Shown: positions 11,591 to 21,789 of the stretch, one piece after another
How the letters are laid out: the number at the start of each line of letters is the position of its first letter
Numbering within the stretch: the stretch's first letter is position 1
Assembly (NCBI GenBank): GCA_000151295.1
Contig: GG745373.1
Location: 255,928 to 319,927, forward strand
Direction: 5' to 3'
DNA: 64,000 bases
From: Allomyces macrogynus ATCC 38327
Taxonomy: Eukaryota; Blastocladiomycota; Blastocladiomycetes; Blastocladiales; Blastocladiaceae
The notes under the pieces: model-generated
What the model was told of the DNA's origin: nothing
What the model saw: the letters and a program-made list of their open reading frames with translations, nothing else
Databases searched by the model: none
Translations under genes and position numbers: made by a program

Positions 11591-14500
11591 ATGACGTTCG
11601 GCACCGCGTTACCCGACGCCGTGCCGCTCGTCGGCGCGCACATCGCCGCGGGTGTCGCGTTCATGCAGGAAGTGCGCGACCTCGTCAAGGAACAGGCCGT
11701 TATGGAGCGTGAACACGCGAAATGTCTCGATAACCTCGCGCGGCGCGCGAGTACGCGGCTCGAAAAGAAGTTGCGCGACCTGAGTATTGGCGCGACGGCG
11801 GCGTCGCGCGTGACCGAGTCGGCGATCAGGTGCGGGGGCTTCTACCACGTGTGTCGATGCCTGTGAATGGGGCGATGGGGTTGACCATGGAGGGCGTTGA
11901 TGTAGCTCGACCATGTCCATGTGGTCGGCGTACTTGCAGACCATGGAGGCGACGGCCAAGGGCCGGTCGGATTTGGCCGACCAGATGGTGGCGCAAGTGT
12001 CGGGTGCGCGTTCTTAGCACTCGAGGGCCGGATTGGGCGTCGAGTCATTTCTGACCACGGGGGGCGTGCTCGTTTCGTAGACCAGTTGAAGACCATATGC
12101 ACGCGGACTGAGGACAGCCGGCGCAAGGTAAACGCTCTGATTCTCATCTCAGTAGTATGATTCGACTCACGCTGACGGGCGGAACTAGCACATTTCCTTT
12201 GCCGCCAAACTGATTTCCGAGCAGGAGCGGTCGCTCCAAGAAAAAGACAAGGTCCGTGCTGCCCTGGATGCGATCGTTTCACCATACGTCCGAGAACCTC
12301 ATCTGGCGCTGCGCTCCGCGTCCCCACTTCTTTTTGACCAGGCCAAAATCAAGTACTTGCAGGCGTGCGAGGATGTCGAGGCCGCGAAGCTCAAGTACGA
12401 GCGCGCTGACGAGAAGAGCCAGGAAAAGGTACGGCGCTGTTCGGTCCCAATCTTTTCGCGCTTGGACCGCCAGCTGATTTTGTGACGGTGGTCATGTAGC
12501 TAAAGAAAATCTGGCACCAGCAAATTCTTGAAATGAACAACGCCAAGGTGAGCTCTCGTGCACGTTGCCTGCGCCTCGTCTTGCTTGACGAACCGCACTC
12601 ATCACGGTGTGATTCGGCTCCAGAACGGCTACATTCTCTCGCTCGCCGTCGCCAATGCGCACCGCAAGTCGCACCAAAACACGGACATTCCGTGGGTTCT
12701 CGACGTCCGTCTTCCTCATTTGTTCCGTCGAAAACGTACGCGCACCACACTTCTCACAACTGTCCACTCGCAGGAAATGGAGGTGCTCGAGTCGATCCGT
12801 CTCAAGGCTTTCAAGGACGTGATGGTGATGCACGCCAAGCTCGAGGCCGCGGCCAACGAAAAGTTTGCCGCGCAGTTCACCGACCTCGGGACCAAAGTCG
12901 CGGCGATCGACGTGCAGGCTGACCTCGACCTGTTTATCAAGGCCAACATATCGGATTGGCACGACATTGCCGACTTGCACTTCGAGCCGACGACGCTCTG
13001 GCGCGACACGGTACTTTCAGTCGGCCCGAACATTCGAAAAGGACGCGTCAAGCTCACACACTTATCTCGTACTTTAGAGCGACCTCGTCATCGACGACTA
13101 CTGCCGCGTCGTCCTGAGCAACCAGCGCGTCAAGCTCCTCAAGACGCGCACCGAACACGCCGACTCGCTGAACCAGCTCGACAAGAAGGTCGCGGGTCTC
13201 GTCAAGCTGACCAACGTCTACACGGACGACCCGCGGCTCGGCGATCCGACGGAGTCGCGCGAGGAAATGTGGGAGGCCAAGCGGCAGACCGTCATGACGC
13301 AGGGCAGCATCAAGCGCAGCGAGGCCGTGATCGAGGCCATTTCGGCCGTGATTGGCGGTGCGTTGATTACGAGCATTTCGGTCCCAGTTCGAAGTGCTGA
13401 CTCTGTTTATGATCGTCGATTTAGAGCAGAGCCACGAGCGCCCGCACGCATTCAAGTCGACCGGGTTCACACTGCCCACGACGTGCGGGTACTGCCAAAA
13501 CTCGATTTGGGGTCTCTCCAAGCAAGGCTTTTCGTGCAAAGGTGCGACTTCCCTTTCCTACTCTCCGATCCCCCCCTTGCTCGGTGCTGACGCGTCGACC
13601 GTCGCCGACACTAGACTGCGGCTTCGCGTGCCACGCCAAGTGCGAAATGAAAGTGCCCGCCAACTGCCCTGGGTCCAAGTCCGGCACTTCGAGCGAGCCC
13701 GTCTCCCCGACCACAGCGACCGCCCCGTCCACCACTCTCTCCATTAACCGGCCGGAATCCGTCGCCTCCACAACCGACACTCTCACTTCCCCGTCTTCGC
13801 CTGTGCGCAAGGACCCGAGTTTCACGCTCCCCGCGATCGCGCAGTCGCCGAGCCTTGACATGTCGATTGACGCAAGAACCATCGTCTTACCCGCATCCGT
13901 CCAAACCGAGGGCGAGTCGGTTCTCGCCAAGTCGACGGCGTCGGGCAGAAGTACGCCCACCGCCCCTGCCGACACAGCGATCAAGCGGTCGCCGTCCGGG
14001 TCCGGGAGCAAGTTCCTGAACAAATTCCTGCGCGGCGGGTCCTCGCGCGCGGCCGGCGACGACGCGAGTTCTTCGAGTATCGGGTCGATCTCTATCTCGG
14101 CGCCCGTGCCGATTCCGTCGACGCCAGCGGCGCCGGCGGGTGGGGCGAACTACACGGCGGCATCGGCGCCGTCGGCCCCAGCTGCGCCGTCGGAGGTGGG
14201 CGATGTGCCCGCGCCCCGCACCGAACCGGTGGACGCGGCGGCGATGGTCCCGCGCAAGGCCGAGACGTGCGCGGTCGCGCTGTACGAGTACCAGGCGACC
14301 GACGGCAGCGAACTCGATTTGCGCAAGGGCCAGATCGTGCATTTGGTCCCGGACGATGGCGGCGAGCCGAATGACGGGTGGATTAAGGTGCCGCAGTCTT
14401 TTTTTTTCTTCTCAAATGCACAGGCGCGCGAGAGTTGACACGTCGTGACTTCGCGTAGGTGCGCCATGGTGGCCGACAGGGCTTTGTCCCGCACAATTAC

Positions 14501-14868
14501 GTCCAAGTTCTCGGCACCGTTGGGCCCGACACGGGTACGTTCAAGTTCATGGGACTCGGTTCAGTTCGCTCGACCAACTCCGTGACGCCGTGCGTAGCGT
14601 ACGCCCAAGCGCTCTTCGCGTACCAAGCGCAAAATGATGACGAGGTCTCGGTGCAGGAGGGCGACTTAATGGAGGTGCTCAAGAAGGACGTGGATGGGTG
14701 GATGGAAGGTTCGTCCTCGTGTAGTTTCTTCCCGTGTGCTTCGCGCTCTATCGACTGATCAGCTCGTCTCACGCCTTTCCGCTTTCCGCTTCGTCTTGCG
14801 CAGTGTCGATCAACGGCCGGACTGGCCAAATCCCGACCTCGTACGCGACGGTGCTCGCGATGGACTGA
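11591..14868 (+). CDS. BZZ1: BZZ1-like F-BAR, C1 and double SH3 protein
   Basis: Membrane-bending actin/endocytosis adaptor of about 794 aa. The best match is fungal Bzz1, which binds curved membrane through F-BAR and WASP-type proteins through SH3. Thirteen exons: 11591-11829, 11906-12003, 12081-12127, 12189-12251, 12342-12428, 12500-12547, 12624-12704, 12774-13010, 13078-13357, 13425-13541, 13615-14387, 14459-14708, 14804-14868. F-BAR spans about residues 1-300 (for example NNAK followed by NGYILSLAVANAH). The C1 zinc domain, about residues 396-446, has H...PTTCGYC, IWGLSKQGFSC and CHAKC. A Ser/Pro-rich linker follows. The first SH3 begins CAVALYEY; the second begins AQALFAYQAQ and ends at the C-terminus. 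Domain order equals Bzz1. The 90-base intron 12252-12341 lacks a stop, so its retention cannot be excluded. All other joins are forced by frame and by conserved F-BAR, C1 or SH3 residues. Confidence 0.9.
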
Positions 14869-15082
14869 ATGCGAACAGAGACAGACTCGGCCGACTGGTT
14901 GATGGTGCATGGGTCCACTGGGCCCGAAGGTGGATAAAATGACATTTGGGCATTCGATCACATTGAGGCAGCCTGAACCGCCGCACAAACAAAAACGACA
15001 ACAAAAGGAAAAATCCGACGGCCCCAATGCCTATCCCAATCACACCAACCATCTCCTCCCTCCTCCCTCCTCATCCCAATCC
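14869..15082. other. Convergent 3' intergenic region
   Basis: Short spacer of 214 bases between the convergent BZZ1-like and TOM20-SET genes. It includes an A-rich stretch near 14985-15015. It probably contains both polyadenylation regions. Confidence 0.4.
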
Positions 15083-17271
15083 TTACTCGTCGGCCTTGGC
15101 CTCTTCCTCCTCCTCCTTGGGCGCCTCCGCCTCGCACCGCACGCACTCGCACGTGTAGCGCCAGCCCGCAGCGAGCGCGGCCTTGCGGTCGGCATACGGC
15201 AATGCCAAATCGACAAACGCCGTCATGAGCACGTCGCCGGCGCGCACAGGCGTCTTGGCAACGAGGGCCAGCGTGCGCGACTTGCGCGGGAACGTAGCCT
15301 CGACGTTGGGCGCGCACGAGTGCGTCAGGTACGCCGAAACCGGGTAAAGCGCGGCGGCGGTCGATGCGGCAGCGGCGGACGCGGACCGCTCGGGCTCGAG
15401 GACCGCGAGCTTGGGCTTCTCCTCGTCTTTCTTGGGCTTCGCCTCCTCCTTGTCGGCAGCCTCCTCGACCGTGGCTTCCGGGATCACATCGGTCGACGCG
15501 ACAGGGGTCTCCTCCGCGGTGGGCTCCTCGGCAGCGGGGGCCTCGACGTCAGCGTCGGTAGCGTCGGCAGCAAGGTCGTGCGCGTCGCCCGACGCGGCGG
15601 ACTCGTCGTCCTCGGACTTTTCAGCCTCGACGACAATCGCTGAACTGGTATCCTCTTCCTCGAGCAGTGCGGCCGGCGCGTCATCAGCCTGCAGAGCGTC
15701 GGCGTCGTCAGCGAGCGATTCCACGTCCAATTCCGGAGCCGGATCAGCAGCAGCAGCAATTACCTCCGTGGGGTTCTCGACCTGGTCGGCAGCAGCGGGC
15801 TCCTCGGGCTTGGCCTCGGCGGTTTCGGCTTCGGCAGCGGCCTCCGTGGCGGCAAGCGCCTCGACCTGCCGCGTGGCCACGGCCATCTGGTTGTAGAGGA
15901 ACTTGCCCTTGAGCAGCAAGTACCGCTCGAGCGTCAAGAAATCCTCGAGCCCGGGCACCTTTTCGCCGAGCAGCGTCTGCAGCATCGTAATGTACTTGGC
16001 GTCGATGGCCGTGGGCGTGAGCTCGAGGTACCGCAGCCGCTCGATATGGTCCCAGACACCAAACCCGTCGGCGTCCGGGTTCTCGGCCTTCTTGGTGTCT
16101 TCGTGCACCATGTAAGCGAGGAATCGCGCCATGTGCAGCGGCACAATCACGCCGTCGGTCGCGCACTCGGTGACGAGGGTGGTGGTCGTGGAACCGCCGG
16201 GGCGCGTGTAGTCGGCGAACAGGAGGGATTCGTAGGTGTCCCAGGCCACGTCCTCGCAGGCCTTGCTGCAGTAGGTCGCGCCCGTGCGCGCCGACTCGAC
16301 CTTGCCGTCGCACGCGGTCGGCTTGAAGCAGTGCGCGCAGTACTCGCCCGACTACACACGACCAAATTGTGAGCGCACCATATCCCAGCGCCAGCAAAAC
16401 ATCAAAGCACCACGTACCTGCAAGAACGCCGGGTTTAGCGTGCCGACAATCGGCTCCTCCTCGTAAATCGTCTCGCCGGCCTCAAAGTCCTTGGCGGCAA
16501 TCAGCGTGCGCCGCTTGAGCGGCGTGCCGTCGGGCGCCTTGCGCTTCGGGTCAGGCTCTTCACCGACACGCACATTCATCGACGCGTCCGGGAACGAGAC
16601 AAAGTACTGTTCCTGCCGCTTCTTGACCTCGGACGAGATGAAGCCCATGACCAGGTTGAACACGGGTTCCGTCAGCGTCTTCTGGTAGAGCATGACGAGC
16701 TCGGCGGGCGCCGGGTAGACCTTGAGCGCCTTGTAGAAGAAGGCCGCGGCCAGCTTGAAGAACTCGGGGCCTGGATCGGCGAAAAAAATATGGGATTAGG
16801 GGGGCGTGCCGTGGGACCCGGGGCGTGATGTAAATTGAGCGCGCCGCCATACCGTTCTTGGCGAGCGTCTCACCCTTGGACAGCTGCTCCATGAAAAACG
16901 CTTCCTTGGCCTCGGGCGTCGTCGGCAGCGGCTCGTTCAAGAGCGCCTCAATCTCGGCCTCGAGCCCGTCGCTCGCGCCAGACGCGGTGACATCGCGCGA
17001 CTTGGTAGCATCCTCCTCGGTCTTCTTCTTCTCGACGCGCTTGCGCTGCTTGCCTGTTGTTGGTGCACGTCGTCAATCATCGTGGTCCTCGGTGCGGGAC
17101 GAGGGATAGCAACATACGCAGGTTGCGGCGGAACGACGGGTCGGCGCGGCGCTTGTAGTCGAAGAAGGCCGCGTACCCGATACCGACGGCGGCGACGGCG
17201 AGCGTCGCCAGCACCCAGGGGCGCTGCAGGACCGGGGTCGCGGTAGACGACGGGGCCGAGGTGCCGGACAT
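15083..17271 (-). CDS. TOM20 import receptor fused to a MYND/SET protein
   Basis: About 658 aa, exons on the minus strand: 17271-17118, 17053-16853, 16770-16418, 16351-15083. N-terminal half is TOM20: one membrane segment (PWVLATLAVAAVGIGYAAFF), FDYKRRADPSFRRNLRK, a charged coil, then the receptor core GPEFFKLAAAFFYKALKVYP and LYQKTLTEPVFNLV (about residues 119-165). The same exon then runs without interruption into the start of a SET domain (RTLIAAKDFEAGETIYEEEP). The next exon holds a MYND-like zinc motif (YCAHC ... YCSKAC), the SET segment LTHSCAPN and a post-SET CECVRC. A Glu/Ala-rich insert of about 130 residues splits the SET region. Expected site: mitochondrial outer membrane with the SET part in the cytosol. 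SET/MYND proteins methylate lysines, but activity and substrate here are unknown. Because one exon spans both families, this is not two adjacent genes merged by mistake. Confidence 0.87.
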
Positions 17272-17796
17272 GGTTGAACTTGGTGGGTGGCGCAGCGAGT
17301 CGGGTCCTACCGAATGCGGGCAGTCGAGCGGGCTAGGGTGCGCGGTCACCGACAAGGGCGGGGGTGGCGGTCAGGGTGGTGGTGGTGTGGTTGGCGGTGG
17401 TGGCGAAGTTGGTTGATCGCGTCGCGCTCACGTTGGTGTTTGGATCGCACACGTGGGGTCAGCGGCGCCATTTCCAGGCGGCTGGGGTGACATCCATACC
17501 AGTGATGTGGCCGTGATTTGTCGTCTATCTTCTTCTTTCTGGTTAGCACACTTCGCAGTGTCTGTCTTTGCTCGCAAGTCGCAACCCGTCTCTTTTCCTG
17601 TTCGAGATGCCCACGAAGACGATGGAAGGCGTCAGCACAATAAACATCTTTGTCATTGGGGGCGGTCAATACAGCGAGATCAACGTGCTGGTTGCCATTG
17701 TTACTCGGCGTAACAGCACGGTGAGCAAATAACGCGACGACATCCACCATTTCGCAAAAATGTCGGGTGGAGAACATTGTCCGTGCACGCGGGCAT
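17272..17796. other. Intergenic region, 525 bases
   Basis: This is upstream of the TOM20-SET gene and downstream of the aminopeptidase gene, both minus strand. Simple GGT/GTGG-rich sequence occurs near 17355-17410. No coding domain is seen. Confidence 0.45.
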
Positions 17797-19587
17797 CTAT
17801 AGCTCGGCAATTTCGGCAACGACCATGGTCGTGGCAAGCGCAACGCGCGCGAGCGCCTGCAGCTGTTCGTAGTCGTACCCCACGCGGCGCGACTACACGA
17901 AAAGAATTGGTCACATATCCGTCAGTCACCGTCAAAATGCTTGAACAAAGGGTGCTGGAGAAATGAAGACACACCAGGTCGCCCGAGTTGTGGTACATCG
18001 GGTCGGCAATCGGCCCGTTGCGCTCAAAGATCTGCGTGCTCGCAAACCCGTTCTCAAAGAAACTACGGGACACGCGTCAGTCAGTCCATTGTCATGGGTC
18101 GAGGCAATCCAATGGCCTCCACGCACCTCTGGTGATCCGAGCAGCACGCCGACGTCGAACCAACCTGCACTTCGGGCACGTAGACCTCCGCAACCTAGGT
18201 AGCTCCCGCTGGTCAGTATGCACCCTTACCCACGATGCATATCACCTCCTTACATACCTTGCGCACGACCAGGTTGGCCTCGGGCGTCATGTACCGGTCG
18301 GGCAACCCGCACTGCAGCGGCTCGCCCGGCTTGCGGAAGGCGAGCATATCGCCCTGCAACATCCACGTAATCTGATCACCACGCTCGCGGGCGGCGCGCG
18401 CGTAGGCCTTCGATCCGATCAGCCCTTGCTCCTCGCCCGCAAAGGAGATGACCTTGAGCGTCCGGCGCAGACGCAGCTTGCTCGAGTGCAACACGCGCAT
18501 GAAGTTGAGGATCATGGCCGTGCCGCTCCTGTTGAATTGATTTCCAGCCGGCAACGATGAGCGTTGGCCAAACAAATGCAGGATAGAAGAGAGAAAGAAC
18601 GCACCCGTCGTCATCACCGCCCGGGGCGCGGCTATACGGCAAAAACACCGACCCGCGGGAATCCAAGTGCGCGCCCAACACGACATGCTCATCCGGCAAG
18701 TCCGTGCCTTCAATCGTACAGATCACATTCGGCCCGTACTCGTCGCGAAACTCCATAAACTCGACTTTGTCGCATCCATACTGGGTCATTTGCTCGCGCA
18801 TCCACTTGGCCGCGACCAAATGGCCCTCACTCAACGAATGCCGCGTGGTCAGCGGCGAATTCGGGTCTTCTCCCGTGAGCCACTCGACGTCGGCGCGCAT
18901 TTCCGGAATCGTCGTCTTTTTGAGCATCGCGCGAATTCGCTTATCGCCACGCGTCGGCTTCTTGTGCTTGCGCAGCACTTCGACGAGCCGGTCCGGCACG
19001 GGCGCCGAGCGCACGGTCGTCGCGGCCGAGTCGGCGTCGACGCGCGTCACGCGCGTGTTGGGGAGGACTGCCGTCGGGAGCAAGTCGGCGAGGTCCACCT
19101 CGCGCCCCTCTGCAATCGCAACGCGGGACTTGGGCACAGCGACAACAAGCGTTGCGCGGTTGGCCGACGCAGCCACAACACGCACGTGCGGTGCCGCCGT
19201 CCACGTCTCGACGCCCGACTGGAGTGCGAGCGACGACGTGGTACCCGAGCGAGAAGCGAGTTGCTCGGCGGCCTGGTCGAGGGCGGCCACAGTCTGGTCG
19301 TGCCACGCGGCGGCACTCACGAGCTCGGGCGCGCCGGAGCCGTCAATTGGCACGTGCTCGAGGACCAGGAGCGTCGTGTCGGCCGGTTCGACGTCGGAGA
19401 TGGCGAGCCCGTTGACGAGCAACTGCGTCGGAGACGCGAGAGCAATCGCGACTTGGTCACCCAGCGCGCCGTAGATGCCGAGCGGCGCGGCGGCATGGCG
19501 CGCGGTCGTGGGTGCGGCGTACTGGAGGCCCAGGAAGGCGAGGGCGAGGAGCAGCGCCAGGAGCGGGAACTGGCGGCGACGGGTCAT
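17797..19587 (-). CDS. M28 zinc aminopeptidase, secretory or vacuolar
   Basis: About 501 aa. Exons on the minus strand: 19587-18605, 18528-18258, 18194-18127, 18062-17975, 17892-17797; frames match at each join. An N-terminal hydrophobic segment (FPLLALLLALAFLGL) after MTRRRQ is a signal peptide or signal anchor. The first about 200 residues are a variable pro-region. The peptidase domain carries all five zinc/catalytic positions of M28: VLGAHLDSRG (His), APGGDDDG (bridging Asp), SFAGEEQGL (Glu pair), LQGDM (Asp) and CCSDHQ (His). The enzyme removes N-terminal residues from peptides, and the motif set resembles the Aeromonas/Streptomyces aminopeptidase branch. The SDH motif is built across two small exons, which supports the model. 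It shares a 522-base divergent promoter region with VPS74. Confidence 0.88.
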
Positions 19588-20109
19588 AGTGGATTGCGTG
19601 TGGTGTACAGGTCCCAGGCGGGGGTTGTCGGGCGCGGGAGCTTGGCAGCGAGCGAGAGGAGGGAGCGAAGAGGGGCGGTGGCGCCTTCGTCATCGGCGTC
19701 GTCGTCGGCCGTCGGGCGAGCGCGCGGGTGAAGACGCGGACACGACGGAGCAAGTGACGCGTGAGAGCGTGCGAGACAGTGAGCAAGAATGGCACGTGTC
19801 ACACGCGATCTGCATGTGCTGTGACGTGACCGAGCCACTGTCGATTTTGGCCTTGGCAAACGTTCAGAAAGCCACCTCCCGCTGCACACACCAGGCTGAA
19901 CCGCGCGCTGCGGCAGGCCGACGCGACTTGGTCGACTCCGACCACCTGCACCACTACCACGAACAGCACCGTCGCGACCACCGCACCCGCACGATTTGCA
20001 CTTGACGCGCCCGTTGCTGCAGCCGCACCCGTCTGCCCGCTCGCCTCGGATCGCTCCGCGCGCGCCTCGACCACCCAACCGCTCGGCACCCGCCCCACCC
20101 TGATTCGCC
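19588..20109. promoter_or_regulatory. Divergent intergenic region aminopeptidase / VPS74
   Basis: 522 bases between two divergent starts, so both promoters should lie here. No ORF with a recognisable domain. No obvious shared element was identified by eye. Confidence 0.4.
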
Positions 20110-21388
20110 ATGTCGGCCGGCCTCACGCACCGCCGCAGGAACGGCGCCGGCGGCAGCGGCAGCTACAGCGGCCTGTCGGCCCTCACGAGCGACGGCACGC
20201 GCAGCGAGCCCGACCTGACGACTCCTTCTGCCGCGTCGAGTCCCGGCTTTTCGGCGTCCGCGGCCCCGACCTCTGCACCACACCCGGCGCGCGCCATGTC
20301 CGTGACGGCCGTGACCGCCGACGGCAAGCGCGTCGCTTACGACCCGACCGAAGTGCTTGCCGGAGACGATCTCGACTACGACGGCGCGCGCCCGCCGCGG
20401 CTCACGCTCATGGAAGAAGTTTTGCTGCTCGGGCTCAAGGACAAGCAAGGCTACCTGTCCTTCTGGAACGACTCGCTGTCCTACGTCTTGCGCGGGTGCA
20501 TTCTCATGGAACTTGCGCTCCGCGGACGAATTGCCATGGTGCCTGCGCCGGAACGCCGGTTTCTCGCGCTCCAGGACCGCCCAATTGTCGTCATCTCGAC
20601 ACGGCCGACGGGCGAGGTCCTGCTCGACGAGACGCTCAGGCTCATGCGGCAAACGCAGGACGGGAATTACACGGGTGGGGCCACGGGTACCGTCACGTCC
20701 GGATTCGCGGCGATTACCGGCCAGCCCGTCGCTGCGGCCACGATTCCGTCGAGCAATGGAGCGGCACCATCCGGATCAGCAGGACCGGCTGGCTTACCGC
20801 GCGGCGAGACGTGGGGTGTCGCGACCTGGATGGACCTGCTCAGTGGTACATGGTGATTTGCATCTGAACCCGGCGTGTCCGTCCTCGCTCACCCAATCCC
20901 ACGTAGGCGAAACATGGAACATTCTGCGCGTCTCTTACCAGCTGCGGCAAGTGCGCGAACGGCTCGCCAAGGGCCTCGTCGACAAGGGTGTGCTGCGCAC
21001 CGAAAAACGCAACTTCGTCCTCTTCGATATGGCCACGCACCCGGTCGCCGACGCGACCGCCAAGGAAACCGTCGTCACACGCGTCGTCACTTGCCTGCGC
21101 ACGAACCCCGGATCGGCCAACTGGCCCGCACGCGAGCACCCGTTGCGCACCATTGCGCTGGTCGCGGCAGCGCATGCAGGGAACGTGTTGGAGAATGTCC
21201 TGGCACGATTGCCGACGCTCGGCGAGCGGGAATCGGCATGGTCGCGCGCCGAGGACGTGCTGGCGGCGTTCTCGCGGTGGGACGATTCGGTGGTGGCCGG
21301 GCAGGAGTGTCGGATCAACGGCGTGCCGCAGCTCGAGGTGGTCGCGGCCGTGCTCAGTGTATTTGCGCGCATGGACAGCTTGATTTGA
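20110..21388 (+). CDS. VPS74: GOLPH3/VPS74 Golgi PI4P effector
   Basis: Golgi peripheral membrane protein that binds PI4P and retains glycosyltransferases in the Golgi. About 405 aa, two exons: 20110-20845 and 20907-21388; a 61-base intron. The first about 95 residues are Ser/Ala-rich and disordered-looking. The GPP34 fold follows: RLTLMEEVLLLGLKDKQGYL, YVLRGCILMELALRGRI, then LLSGETWN across the intron, QLRQVRERLAKGLVDKGVL and NFVLFDMATHPV. Compared with other family members there is an extra Gly/Ala/Ser-rich insert of about 45 residues between RLMRQTQ and the GETW segment, a surface loop where length variation is plausible. Start ATG is the first in frame, following a GC-rich leader. Confidence 0.93.
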
Positions 21389-21789
21389 GTACATGCTTAT
21401 ACCTACCCGCTGCGAATTTGCGCGTTGGATTCCCGTTGGAGATGGCCGACTTGGAGGAGTTGTTTTCTGGTGTGTTAATTTTGAGAGTGATTGCTGGCGT
21501 CGATCTGCAAGTTCGTGTGGTGATCACAGTTGATCACAGTGCTTCTCTCTGCTCTCCGCCATCAACCTCTCCACGACTGGCTGCACAAACAAGCATCCAA
21601 TTTCGAGCACTCCCGCGACGGCACTGGTCGCCTTGGATCAAGAACGATTACCACCAAATTTGACGTCCAACACAGGCTCTTCCAGATGTGGTTCGGCAGG
21701 TTACTAGCATCGGCCATACTGGGCCGCATCTCGGCAGCTCGCAGCCCAACTACGCACTGCACCTCCATCTCGCTCGCACGATCTGCACA
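21389..21789. other. Intergenic region, 401 bases
   Basis: Sequence between VPS74 and the valyl-tRNA synthetase start. It is AT-richer than the genes and contains a short direct repeat of a TGATCACAGT unit near 21521-21540. No domain-bearing ORF. Confidence 0.45.

Noticed and set aside
12252..12341. Reading the 90-base stop-free interval in BZZ1 as coding
   Set aside because: Removal joins EKDK to AKIKYLQAC, which matches F-BAR spacing, and the ends have the local GTCCGT...CAG form. It remains possible but is less likely.
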